A DNA stretch of 42,145 nt, taken from NCBI GenBank assembly GCA_050944035.1, contig JBMNQH010000012.1, positions 1 to 42,145 on the forward strand, in the 5' to 3' direction. Shown piece by piece: positions 1 through 7,856 of this stretch (the first letter of the stretch is position 1; every line of letters starts with the position of its first letter). The stretch comes from JBMNQH01 sp050944035. Its GTDB lineage: Bacteria; Bacillota; Clostridia; Oscillospirales; Oscillospiraceae. The position numbers and the translations under genes are program-made. The notes under the pieces were generated by a model. It was not told the origin of the DNA. It did no database searches and saw only the letters and a program-made list of their open reading frames with translations.

Positions 1-1
1 C

Positions 2-133
2 TACAACCTCCGGGAGAATCCCTGCAAGAAGGCGGGCAGCATGGGCAAAAAGAAAAACCGAGAGATGATGTTCTGGACCAAGGAGCAGTACCTGAAATTT
101 GCCGAGGTGATGATGGACAAGCCGCTACAATGA
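2..133 (+). pseudogene. Tyrosine recombinase/integrase fragment
   Basis: Frame 2 reads from the window edge as YNLRENPCKKAGSMGKKK, followed by a WTKEQYLKFAEVMMDKP stretch and a stop at 131-133. This is the linker between the core-binding and catalytic domains of phage/ICE-type tyrosine integrases, where it is normally followed by the catalytic domain with its Arg box. Here it ends abruptly, so it is a remnant. The N-terminal part lies outside the window. It suggests that the adjoining accessory genes sit in a former integrative-element site. Family assignment rests on motif memory only. Confidence 0.55.
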
Positions 134-218
134 TCCGCTGGCCTATGCGGAACTGATTTTGAATGGTGAGCCGGAACTATATCTAAAGGCTGTGACAAAG
201 AAAGCTCCCTTGGACTAA
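134..218 (+). pseudogene. Unrecognised C-terminal protein scrap
   Basis: Directly after the integrase fragment, another frame reads NDPLAYAELILNGEPEL and continues about 12 residues to a stop at 216-218. It reads like a genuine protein tail, acidic and helical, rather than random sequence, and has no start of its own. It may be the end of a mobile-element protein joined here by deletion. No function can be given. Confidence 0.3.
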
Positions 219-225
219 ATCTCCA

Positions 226-281
226 ATTCAGAAAAAGAAACCCGCCTGCATTCATACCACCTATATGGATGCGGACGGGTT
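226..281 (-). terminator. Intrinsic terminator for the XRE gene
   Basis: Positions 239-255 and 265-281 form a 17-bp stem (AACCCG at one end, CGGGTT at the other) with one mismatch and two G-U pairs. On the minus strand it is followed by a T-rich tract at 226-238. It lies 4 nt past the stop of the minus-strand XRE gene, so it fits as that gene's terminator. Confidence 0.65.
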
Positions 282-285
282 ATTT

Positions 286-528
286 CTATTGAATTTCCTG
301 TTCCAAATTCCGGAACAGCTCAGAATTGAAGAAGTCCTCGATCGTGATTCCCAGACCATCGCAGAGTTTCTTGATTGTAGAAACTGTTGCGCTGCGGTTC
401 CGACCGCTGATGATGTTGTTTACTGTGGATTGGGTCACACCGCTCATGCTACAGAGCTTGTTGATGGAAATATCGCGCTCGCTGCACAATTCTAAAATAC
501 GCTCCTTAACAGCTTCTCCGATGTTCAT
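286..528 (-). CDS. XRE-family HTH transcriptional regulator
   Basis: An 80-residue single-domain regulator. The N-terminal four helices form a Cro/CI-type helix-turn-helix: INKLCSMSGVTQSTVNNIISG is helix 2-turn-helix 3, followed by STIKKLCDGLGITIEDFF, the typical last helices. The ATG at 528 is preferred over an upstream in-frame GTG at 537 because the Shine-Dalgarno AGGTG sits about 7 nt before it. The gene is divergent from the SLOG-family gene, with a perfect palindrome between them that is a likely operator. Small XRE proteins of this kind commonly control neighbouring defence or mobile-element genes; that role is inferred here from position only. Confidence 0.85.
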   Translation of the reverse strand: MNIGEAVKERILELCSERDISINKLCSMSGVTQSTVNNIISGRNRSATVSTIKKLCDGLGITIEDFFNSELFRNLEQEIQ

Positions 529-577
529 GGGTATCACCTCTCTTCACTGATGATACCCGCTTCCTCTTGAAAAGATT

Positions 578-610
578 AACCCTTTTGAGTTAATATAACT
601 CAAAAGGGTT
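578..610. promoter_or_regulatory. Perfect palindrome, likely operator over a promoter
   Basis: AACCCTTTTGAGTTA (578-592), a 3-nt centre ATA, then TAACTCAAAAGGGTT (596-610): 15-bp perfect arms. A plausible plus-strand promoter overlaps it, with TTGAAA at 567-572, an 18-nt spacer and TAATAT at 591-596. The GGAGG of the downstream gene follows immediately, so the same sequence could also fold in the transcript. Best reading: binding site of the divergent XRE regulator, repressing one or both genes. Confidence 0.6.
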
Positions 611-622
611 GGAGGTCATAAG

Positions 623-1078
623 ATGGATACGAAAAGCTGTTTTTTCATTGGACACAGAGAGGCATCGGAAGAAATTTATCCAGTATTGTATGCAGCTGTG
701 GAGCAGCACATTTTGGAATATGGCGTCACAGAATTTATTGTCGGTCACTACGGCGGATTTGACCGCCTTGCAGCATCGGCAGTCAAAGAAGCCAAGCGCT
801 TCTACCCTGAGGTGAAGCTCACTTTGCTATTGCCATACCATCCGGCAGAGCGGCCCATCGCGACACCCAATGGATTTGATGGAACATTCTATCCGCCAGG
901 GATAGAATGTGTTCCGCGCAAGGCTGCAATTATAAGAGCAAACCGCTATGTTGTTGATCATGTAGAATATCTGATTGCCTATGCCTGGCACCCTGCCAGC
1001 AATGCGCGGGAGCTGGTGGAGTATGGAAGAAGGAGAAAAGGTCAAAATCATTTGCAGGTAACAATATTAAAAAGATGA
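623..1078 (+). CDS. SLOG-superfamily (DUF1273/YpsA-like) protein
   Basis: 151 residues. The N-terminus KSCFFIGHREA is the characteristic first strand/glycine loop of SLOG-family Rossmann proteins. A second motif, VGHYGGFDRLAA at about 40-51, matches the ligand-binding loop seen in DprA/YpsA/LOG relatives, and the C-terminal Ala-Tyr-Trp/Asn-Ala-Arg-Glu stretch is usual in this group. SLOG proteins bind nucleotides or nucleotide-derived ligands, and some act as sensors or effectors in conflict systems; the ligand here is unknown. Start: ATG at 623 with GGAGG 7 nt upstream. The gene is alone on the plus strand behind the palindromic operator and faces the XRE regulator. A role in phage or plasmid defence is possible from the neighbouring McrBC-like genes but not shown. 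Confidence 0.75.
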   Translation: MDTKSCFFIGHREASEEIYPVLYAAVEQHILEYGVTEFIVGHYGGFDRLAASAVKEAKRFYPEVKLTLLLPYHPAERPIATPNGFDGTFYPPGIECVPRKAAIIRANRYVVDHVEYLIAYAWHPASNARELVEYGRRRKGQNHLQVTILKR

Positions 1079-1129
1079 ACAATAGTTTCCCATAAACTTT
1101 ATGAATACTCATGGTTTCATGAGGTTATC

Positions 1130-1158
1130 TTGCTGTTTTGTGTGTGATGTGGTATAAT
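1130..1158 (+). promoter_or_regulatory. Sigma-A promoter of the McrBC-like operon
   Basis: TTGCTG at 1130-1135, a 17-nt spacer, TATAAT at 1153-1158 and an extended -10 TGn at 1150-1152. It lies 33 nt before the ATG of the small XRE gene, with no other promoter visible before the AAA+ gene. Confidence 0.8.
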
Positions 1159-1191
1159 ATAGAAAATTCGACAATGAATGGGGAATTGATT

Positions 1192-1401
1192 ATGCCAGTC
1201 AGTTATGACAAGCTATGGAAGATGCTAATTGATAAACGGATGAATCGAACAGAGCTAAAAGATATGGCTGGTATAAGCTTCAATGTTTTGGCCAAAATGG
1301 GACGAAATGAATATGTATCAATGGATAGTCTGGAAAAAATATGCTGTGCTCTTGATTGTAATATTGGCGACATCATTGATATTATAGCAGATAAAAACTA
1401 A
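1192..1401 (+). CDS. Small XRE-family (controller-like) regulator
   Basis: 69 residues starting MPVSYDKLWKMLIDKRM. The HTH core reads TELKDMAGISFNVLAKMGR, followed by SMDSLEKICCALDCNIGDII, the standard Cro/C1-type end. ATG 1192 is chosen because GGGG (1180-1183) stands 8 nt upstream; an in-frame ATG at 1174 has no such site. It is the first gene behind a strong promoter and ends 24 nt before the AAA+ gene, so it is probably co-transcribed. The size and position resemble controller (C) proteins that time expression of restriction genes, though here it precedes a McrBC-like pair. No separate operator repeat was identified around the promoter. Confidence 0.8.
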   Translation: MPVSYDKLWKMLIDKRMNRTELKDMAGISFNVLAKMGRNEYVSMDSLEKICCALDCNIGDIIDIIADKN

Positions 1402-1425
1402 CAAAACTGGAAGGAGGAGAAACGC

Positions 1426-3701
1426 ATGGACTTTAAACAGTATAGAGGAAAGAGTATCCTTGCATGGCTTTCTTATAATGCGAATTACGAAGATCCCCAT
1501 GGAGGTATTAACAATCGCTGCTATGTTTATCCTCGTGTAATGAATGGTGCTAATTATGACCCTATTGACTCGACCGATTTTCCTAAATTGGGCCGTATCA
1601 TGGAAAAGCTAATTCTGAAATTCGTACAGCACTTATCTTGCTAAGATGCGAAGATAAATTATATGGTCCTTTCGAATGCGATACAAAAGAAGGGATGACA
1701 GCACTCCATGGATTAAAGGATTACCAATATAGTGTTGGCGAATATGCTGCAATGAATTACAATGATGATCTTTTAGTAATTGAGGATCAGGACGGAGAAG
1801 AAGCTGTCATTCTCATTCCAAAGGTATCCGTTCCTTCCCCTGACGCGTGCGAAATTCGTTACGATTGGATAAGCGAAGAAATACTTATTGATAGTTTTGT
1901 TGATTCCCTGCGTGTCGAGAATTCCTACACTCGTGAACAAGTGCGTCAGCTCAAGGAAATGGTCCATCAGCTTGTTGAAAGCGGTGCCGGTGTGCAGTTT
2001 ACGAATGACCGTATTGCTAAGATGCAAGCACTATTGCAAAGTATCGGTCAAAAAGAGGAATATGTCAGAGATGTTGTGGAATATGCACTTACGGATGAAA
2101 GCATGAAAGCAGCTCTGACTGAAGAAGTTGTGAATAATTATTTCGATCGAATTCAGAGTAAAATGCTTGAATTCTCCTCGGTGCAAGAACGCATAGACGG
2201 TCTAAAGAAACAGGAGGCCGCCTTACAGCAAAGCGTAGAAATGCTTCAAGGAAGTGCTGAACATGGAAAGTCAGAAAGTTCTGAAGATGACCAGATAAGA
2301 ATTTCTGAATTAACTCAAGAGATAGAAGAGTTGCGCAAAAGAAACGAGGCTTTAAACGAAGAAATCGGTCTTCACAAAGAAATAAAGGATCTCACAGCAG
2401 AACGGGATCATTGGAAAAGCGAGCGAGACAAGGCAAAAGACAACTATGATCAACAGTTGATTGATAACAATGAACTTAAAAAGCAGTTTGATGCCACACT
2501 AAAATTGTTTAATGATAAAGCTACACAAACAGCTCGAATTCTTGACAGTAAGTTACTTGATAAAATTTTGCGCGGGATCGGTGAAGAACCAGCCGTAGAG
2601 GATATTGTGCCCTTTGATAGTTCTTTGCTCCATGCTGAGCCGATGGATGCTGTTGACATTATCAAGCGTGTAACTGATTTCATTAGTGAAAAAGCACACA
2701 GAGATGTAACCTCTAATGATGTTGCAAACTACCTTATCTGTATTACACAGGGGTTTATTACCACATTCGCTGGTGAACCTGGGACTGGTAAAACCTCTCT
2801 CTGTAACATTCTCGCGAAAGCTTTGGGGTTAGTAACAGATATTCCACAAAGGCGTTTTGTCGATATCTCTGTCGAACGAGGGTGGTCTTCCCACAAGGAC
2901 TTTATTGGATACTATAATCCTTTGTCGAAAAAGATGGAACGCAGTAACGGGGAAGTATTTGATGCATTCGAGCGAATGGATAGCGAATATGATTGTGACC
3001 AGTCCAGAGTTGCTCCCTTTATTATCCTTCTCGACGAAGCAAATCTCAGCCCTATAGAGCATTATTGGGCAGCGTTCCTTAGAAACTGTGACTTCACATC
3101 TGTGTCTAATCGTTCTATTCCTCTTGGTGGAACCAAAAGCTTTAAGCTTCCTGAGCATCTTCGCTTTCTTGCAACGGTCAATTTTGATCATACGACAGAG
3201 GAACTCTCCCCAAGATTTTTGGATAGAAGCTGGGTTATCATGTTGGAACCAACCAGAGTGGATGATGAAATTGATGAGGATATCAAAAATGTTGAAGATA
3301 TGGTATCTTTCGAGGCTATGAAGGCAGCATTCTGTATTCGGGAAGATGATGTGATTGATGAGGCGGTGCAAAATAAATGGAATGCCATTCAGAAGATTTT
3401 TAGAGATAGATCGCTCCAAATTATGCCTCGCAATCTGAAAATGGTAAAAAATTACTGTGCAGTTGGATGTAGGTGTATGGAGCGTGACACTCCTGCAACG
3501 AAATTTGCGCCTCTGGATTACGCGTTATCCCAGAAAATTCTTCCTACCATCAACGGAAACGGCGAGAACTACCGTATGTTAATTGAAGACTTGCTGAAAG
3601 AATGCACGGCACAAAACATGCCTATAAGTGCTAAGCACCTCGAGAGAATGAAGCGTATTGCAGAAAATAACATGGGTTTCTATCAGTTCTTCTCTCGATA
3701 A
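1426..3701 (+). CDS. McrB-like AAA+ ATPase with long coiled coil (frameshift at about 1609)
   Basis: Two overlapping reading frames together give a continuous protein of about 758 residues. Frame 1 runs from ATG 1426 (GGAGG upstream) and meets a stop at 1642; reading on in the other frame from about 1609 gives NSEIRTALILLRCEDKL, which joins smoothly. One base appears to be missing in AAGCTAATT. An unrecognised N-terminal domain (about 1-200) is followed by a long heptad-rich coiled coil (about 245-380), then a McrB-type AAA+ module: Walker A GEPGTGKTS (about 450) and Walker B LLDEANLS (about 536). McrB proteins are the nucleotide-driven motor that pairs with an McrC nuclease in type IV (modified-DNA) restriction. 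The downstream DUF2357/nuclease gene fits as the partner. The fused coiled coil recalls the coiled-coil nuclease tandems described among McrBC relatives. An in-frame start at 1638 would lose about 70 residues. Confidence 0.8.
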
Positions 3702-3729
3702 ACGACTAATACAAAAGGAGGACATATCC

Positions 3730-5592
3730 ATGATGGTAAAATGCACCTTATCATGTCAGAACCCAAGCCAAAGAGCTGAGTTCAACCTGTCGGACTGCCT
3801 CATGGATATGTCCTCTGTTGATTTTTCTAAATGCGCTGCGGTTTTTGAAGATGGCAGCTATGAGATTTACTTTGTGTGTGATCAGTATAATAGGACTGAA
3901 GTTAAGTCCGTTGCTGTATGTGTGAATGGTGAGCAAGTAGGCGACATAGTTTTAAGTGCTAATACAGCCATTGTTGAGGGATCTACAAGATACAGAGATG
4001 ATATCTTTGCTAAGCAACCCTTTTTGCTCCATTATGATCTTATTGCTGTTTCTTTTATCTTGTCATTTGTTGACGGCTCATCCAAAGAATATTTTACAGA
4101 TTTTTTGCTGTGTGTGAGCAAGAATCAAGAAGATGCCACTAATATACAAAATATGCTCCAAGAGTTGATTGCATTTGATGATTCACAGGTTGGTGAATGG
4201 ATATTTTCTGATGGAAAACGAGGTGCAAGCAATAGCCTCTATGAAGGAAAATGGAATAAGCGCGCATATAAGTCTCTGAGTTCATATATTCAATTATTGG
4301 AGCAAGTAATTGCGTGCTATAAAAATAATTTTGCATATTTCAGGATGCAAGGTAAACATACAATCAAGCAGTCAAGTGTACTCGTTCCTTATGAAAAGGT
4401 GAAAAAGGTTTCTCGTGACAGTTTTAATTGGATTATGCAAAATGCGGATCAATTAGCTGATGTTCCTTATAGCAGTGGTGTCCAATATCAGGGGAAAAAC
4501 TATTTGCCTTATCACATCAAAACGGATGCAAGCCAAAAAAGTTGGGACGTGTATGAAAATAGGATAGTCATTTCTTTTTTACACACTGTCTTGTTAAATG
4601 CAAAACAGATTTTTTGGGAGTTTGACAGAGATATTTTGAATGAGGAGCGGATTATTTCAAGAATTCATGGAAGTTTTCCCAAAGAATACTGTGCGCCAAT
4701 CATTACAATTAAATCCTTGCAGATTTCTTTTTGCAGAATTCTATTAGGAAAGCTTAATCACTCCATTGATACACTGCAAAATCTCTACACGCAGTATGAA
4801 ACGCTTTTTGATGTTCAAACTTCAATGCTGACGACCCTTCCAAGAAAAACAAGTACATTTTGCGAAATCAAGCCTTATGCTCAAGTATTTAAGATTATAG
4901 TTCACTGGTTCCAGTATGGTGAGTACAGTCTGGAAAAAGAACGACTGATTTTGCAGGTTAAAACATTGGATAAATTGTTTGAATATTATTGCTTACTACA
5001 ACTTTTAAAGTTGTTAGCAGATAATGGATATCATAAAGCTGATATCCAAGAGCCTGCATTCAAGTACCTCTATACCTCGGCAGACGGGCATTACCAGAAC
5101 GAACAAGATGTAGCAAATACATATGTGTTGAGCCGTAATCACATAACAGCAACATTATACTATCAGCCAGTTATTAGTGCATTTAACTTTGAAAATGGCC
5201 TTACATTATACAGAACAACAAGTAAAAAAGGCTACTATACCCCAGACTTTGTGTTGAAGTTCTCGTTCTCTGAGCATGATGAGGAGTACATAATTTTTGA
5301 TGCAAAATTTGCAAGTAGAGATACCATTAAGAACTTTCGGTTGCCAGAAGTTATTCGCAAGTACTCAAGTGAGCTATGTGTAGCCGCTAACTCTCGTGCG
5401 CCTAAAATGGTATGGATTCTTCAAGGTAGGGTAAATAGTAATGAGAAGGCGATTTGGCGATACCACAATTCGCCACTAGTTTCCGTATGCCGGCCCGCCA
5501 CATCGTTTGGAATTGTTTCAGTCAATACAACTATAGAGATCAGGCAGCGATTGTGGAATGAGATAAAAAGTAATATCTTGCTCCTGCAGTAA
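3730..5592 (+). CDS. DUF2357 / PD-(D/E)XK nuclease, McrC-like partner
   Basis: 620 residues. ATG 3730 follows a near-perfect Shine-Dalgarno AAAGGAGG with 8-nt spacing; the frame is open further upstream but without such a site. The N-terminal half is beta-rich and resembles the DUF2357 region of McrC-type proteins. The C-terminal part holds a PD-(D/E)XK signature: Pro505-Asp506 in YTPDFVL, then 17 residues, then Asp524-Ala-Lys526 in IIFDAKF, with hydrophobic strands around both. These residues coordinate metal and cut DNA in this superfamily, and all appear present. The gene starts 28 nt after the AAA+ gene, so the two are probably one transcript. Likely role: nuclease subunit of a type IV-like restriction system. 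Modified-base specificity cannot be read from the sequence. Confidence 0.8.
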   Translation: MMVKCTLSCQNPSQRAEFNLSDCLMDMSSVDFSKCAAVFEDGSYEIYFVCDQYNRTEVKSVAVCVNGEQVGDIVLSANTAIVEGSTRYRDDIFAKQPFLLHYDLIAVSFILSFVDGSSKEYFTDFLLCVSKNQEDATNIQNMLQELIAFDDSQVGEWIFSDGKRGASNSLYEGKWNKRAYKSLSSYIQLLEQVIACYKNNFAYFRMQGKHTIKQSSVLVPYEKVKKVSRDSFNWIMQNADQLADVPYSSGVQYQGKNYLPYHIKTDASQKSWDVYENRIVISFLHTVLLNAKQIFWEFDRDILNEERIISRIHGSFPKEYCAPIITIKSLQISFCRILLGKLNHSIDTLQNLYTQYETLFDVQTSMLTTLPRKTSTFCEIKPYAQVFKIIVHWFQYGEYSLEKERLILQVKTLDKLFEYYCLLQLLKLLADNGYHKADIQEPAFKYLYTSADGHYQNEQDVANTYVLSRNHITATLYYQPVISAFNFENGLTLYRTTSKKGYYTPDFVLKFSFSEHDEEYIIFDAKFASRDTIKNFRLPEVIRKYSSELCVAANSRAPKMVWILQGRVNSNEKAIWRYHNSPLVSVCRPATSFGIVSVNTTIEIRQRLWNEIKSNILLLQ

Positions 5593-5809
5593 ATCTTAGT
5601 GCATTTATCCTATTTCACATTATTTCGATTTTAGTGTGCATAATAGGTGACACCTATATAAACTTCTGGCAACACCATGGCAACAAAAAATCAGATAGCC
5701 TCTACTATCTGAATAATGGAAATAATGCCAATACCCTGAACTAAATCCCATAAGCAAATCTGTTTAGAAAACTTCTGGCAGGAGCGAGTGGGAATAGGAG
5801 GTATGGTTT
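5593..5809. other. Intergenic junction with repeats, possible element boundary
   Basis: 217 nt without a gene between the accessory and chromosomal blocks. It holds a short palindrome ATAGGTG-A-CACCTAT (5643-5657), a 12-bp direct repeat AAACTTCTGGCA (5660-5671 and 5769-5780) and a minus-strand terminator-like hairpin (5691-5712). No convincing promoter for the creatininase-family gene was found. The repeats could be remains of an attachment site. Confidence 0.4.
5685..5712 (-). terminator. Minus-strand intrinsic terminator without a gene
   Basis: TCAGATAG (5691-5698), a 6-nt loop, CTATCTGA (5705-5712), with six A residues immediately before on the plus strand, so the run of T follows the stem only on the minus strand. 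No minus-strand gene precedes it, suggesting a leftover from a lost integrase or other gene. Confidence 0.5.
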
Positions 5810-6595
5810 ATGCGGCTGGAAGTAATGACCTGGAAACAGGCGGAACGGTATTTTCAAACCCACGATATGGCAGTATTGCCTATTGGCAGCATCGAAAATC
5901 ACGGTTCTCACCTGGCGTTGGGCACCGATTTTCTGGTTCCGTCTAAAATTGCCGAGCAGCTTGACCGGGAAAGTGACGTGCTGATTCTTCCGGCGGTGCC
6001 GTACGGAGTGGCGGACCATCACGGCGGCTTTCCGGGCACCATCTCCATTGGATACGACGGGCTATACTGCATTGTGTCAAAAATTGTGGAAAAGCTTTAC
6101 GGCTACGGTGTACGCCGATTCATTTTTCTAAACGGCCATGGCGGAAACAATTCGGTTTTACAGCACATTGGGATTGATCTGAACGGCCGTGGCGCCGTTT
6201 CGGCCATTGTCAACTGGTGGCAGATTGCGGGGCAGCTGAATCCCGATTGGAAGGGAGGACACGGCGGGGCAGAAGAAACGGCGGCCATGCTGGCGATTGA
6301 TCCGGATTGCGTCCATATGGAGGATTATATCCCACTGCAGCCACAGAATTTATCCGACACGCTTCGGTGTGCGGGAATGTCTGAGGTGGAATTGGATGGC
6401 GTGGCGGTAATGACCCCGCAGTTGTTTCGGAATCTTTCCCCTGGGGGATGGTATGGACCGGACGATCCGAAATGTGCTACCGCTCAGTGGGGGGAGCAGA
6501 TGCTGGATGCCTGTGGAAAGTTTATTCTGCGTTTTTTGGCAGAGTTTCAAAAAGTAAAACTTCCGCAGACAAAGGCAAAAAAGGAAAGGGAATAG
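5810..6595 (+). CDS. Creatininase-family amidohydrolase
   Basis: 261 residues, the normal length of the creatinine amidohydrolase/MftE family of metal-dependent hydrolases. Visible family motifs are PIGSIENHGSHLALGTD (about 25-41; Glu, His and Asp are metal-binding positions), NGHGGN (about 108-113) and GGHGGAEETA with the conserved Glu (about 153-162). Substrates in this family include creatinine, formamide-type intermediates and peptide modification products; none can be chosen here because no biosynthetic partner is next to it. Start ATG 5810 has AGGAGG 8 nt upstream. It is followed after only 3 nt by a broken GNAT gene, so the two were probably co-transcribed. Confidence 0.85.
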   Translation: MRLEVMTWKQAERYFQTHDMAVLPIGSIENHGSHLALGTDFLVPSKIAEQLDRESDVLILPAVPYGVADHHGGFPGTISIGYDGLYCIVSKIVEKLYGYGVRRFIFLNGHGGNNSVLQHIGIDLNGRGAVSAIVNWWQIAGQLNPDWKGGHGGAEETAAMLAIDPDCVHMEDYIPLQPQNLSDTLRCAGMSEVELDGVAVMTPQLFRNLSPGGWYGPDDPKCATAQWGEQMLDACGKFILRFLAEFQKVKLPQTKAKKERE

Positions 6596-6598
6596 TCG

Positions 6599-7050
6599 AT
6601 GGGAATTTCGTTCCGTCTACTGAGCGTGGAGGATATTGGCGATCTGCGGGAGCTTTTGGAAAATGACGGGATGCTTTATCATCCGCAGTACCTTGCCCAT
6701 TTTTTGTGTCATCCGGAGCTTGCGCTTTCGGCGCGTTCGAAGAAAATAGACCAGTGGGAATGACCTGCTGTTATCTCTTGCCGCGGTTGGATGGAAAGAC
6801 CATGTTTTTTCTGTATTCGCTGGACATTTTACCCGCCTGGCAAGGACGTGGAGTTGACAGCCGTTTTATGGTTTGGTTAGCGGATTACGACCGAAAACTG
6901 CGCTGTTCAGAACTGTTTGTCATCACGGATAAAGAAAATCCCCGCGCCTGCCGAGTTTATGAAAAAGCTGGTGGAAAAAGCGAGTATGATAACGAGGTTG
7001 TCTATGTGATCGATTATGAAAAGGTGGAGAACGGAGAAGATGGAGTTTGA
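6599..7050 (+). pseudogene. GNAT acetyltransferase, frameshifted
   Basis: ATG 6599 opens a frame MGISFRLLSVEDIGDLRELL that runs into a stop at about 6761-6763. The rest of the protein continues in another frame from about 6735 (FEENRPVGMTCCYLLPRLDG) to 7050. Together they form a GNAT fold: LDILPAWQGRGVDSRFM is the acetyl-CoA-binding Q/R-x-x-G-x-G/A motif and ENPRACRVYEKAGGK the C-terminal motif, resembling AAC(3)-I-like acetyltransferases. Substrate unknown. The shift lies around GCGCGTTCGAAGAAAATA. Either the gene is inactive or there is a one-base sequence error; a downstream-only product would lack the N-terminal helix-strand unit. Confidence 0.75.
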
Positions 7051-7184
7051 ACAGTTTTGCCAGGTCATAGCGGCGATCTGTTCATCTTGCTGCCTTTTTA
7101 AAGAGGCTTTCACCGAAAAAGTAGACTGAAATAAGAAAAAAGTGCTGTTTTTCACGAAAAGCCGATAAAAACAAGAAAAAAGGG

Positions 7185-7213
7185 TTGCATGGTGGCCTCG
7201 AAAGTGGTACAAT
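7185..7213 (+). promoter_or_regulatory. Sigma-A promoter of the rimP-nusA-infB operon
   Basis: TTGCAT at 7185-7190, 17-nt spacer, TACAAT at 7208-7213, extended -10 TGn at 7205-7207. It gives a leader of about 148 nt before rimP. Confidence 0.8.
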
Positions 7214-7236
7214 AACAACGGTATAGGATGGATGAT

Positions 7237-7262
7237 GAAAGAGTGGGATTTCCCGCTCTTTC
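7237..7262 (+). promoter_or_regulatory. Leader hairpin upstream of rimP
   Basis: GAAAGAGTGGG (7237-7247), 4-nt loop, CCCGCTCTTTC (7252-7262): an 11-bp stem with one G-U pair, about 20 nt after the predicted transcription start. The following GTTTGT is only weakly U-rich, so it may be an attenuator, a NusA-responsive element or an RNA-stabilising 5' hairpin. Confidence 0.55.
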
Positions 7263-7367
7263 GTTTGTATAAGGGGTTTTTCCCGTCCTTGCGGAGCAAA
7301 ATAAGGAAAAGGCCCTTCCGGCGGGGCGGCAGAACAGGAACAAGCCGGAGAAAGGCAGAGGCGATTT

Positions 7368-7856
7368 ATGGCATCCGGTAAAAAAAATACCGTCGGCATT
7401 GTCACTGATCTAGTGCGGCCGATTACCGATGAATTGGGCCTTGATTTATGGGATGTGCGCTTTGAAAAAGAGGGTTCAACCTGGTATCTTCGGATCTTTT
7501 TAGACAAAGAAGAAGGCGTAAATATCGATGACTGCGAGAATGTCAGCCGGCGTCTGAGTCCCATTTTGGACGAGACTGATCCGATCGTGCAAAGCTATAC
7601 GTTGGAGGTTTCTTCCCCCGGCATTGGGCGGGACCTGCGCCGCCCGGAGCATTTTGAAGCGTTTTTAGGTGCGGATATTCATGTCCGTCTGATTCGGCCC
7701 ATCGAAGGGGAGCGGGATTTTGTTGGCCAGCTGGTTTCTTACGAAGATGGCGATATCACGCTGCTGTTAGATGATGATTTGGAAATGACGGTTGGAATGG
7801 ATGAAACGGCGTTTGTACGTTTATATGAAGAAATAGACATGGGAGGACTCAAGTGA
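7368..7856 (+). CDS. rimP: Ribosome maturation factor RimP
   Basis: 162 residues, typical for RimP, which helps assemble the 30S subunit. The N-terminal alpha/beta domain contains the family signature LDLWDVRFEKEG. The segment LEVSSPGIGRDLRRPEHFE (about 79-97) is the most conserved stretch of the family, and the C-terminal part is the SH3-like domain. ATG 7368 follows the operon leader. The gene overlaps the start of nusA by one base (TGATG), the usual coupling at this locus in Bacillota. Confidence 0.97.
   Translation: MASGKKNTVGIVTDLVRPITDELGLDLWDVRFEKEGSTWYLRIFLDKEEGVNIDDCENVSRRLSPILDETDPIVQSYTLEVSSPGIGRDLRRPEHFEAFLGADIHVRLIRPIEGERDFVGQLVSYEDGDITLLLDDDLEMTVGMDETAFVRLYEEIDMGGLK

Larger units (their letters stand above)
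7051..7367. other. Leader region of the rimP operon
   Basis: 317 nt without a gene. It contains the operon promoter and a leader hairpin (listed separately); the first 130 nt hold only A-rich sequence with no recognisable gene. No T-box or riboswitch signature was recognised. Confidence 0.6.

Noticed and set aside
1602..1612. Programmed -1 frameshift in the McrB-like gene
   Set aside because: No classical slippery heptamer or clear downstream pseudoknot; kept only as a possibility under the frameshift finding.
2829..3419. Minus-strand frame opposite the McrB-like AAA+ domain
   Set aside because: It mirrors the Walker A and B region of the real gene and has no ribosome site.
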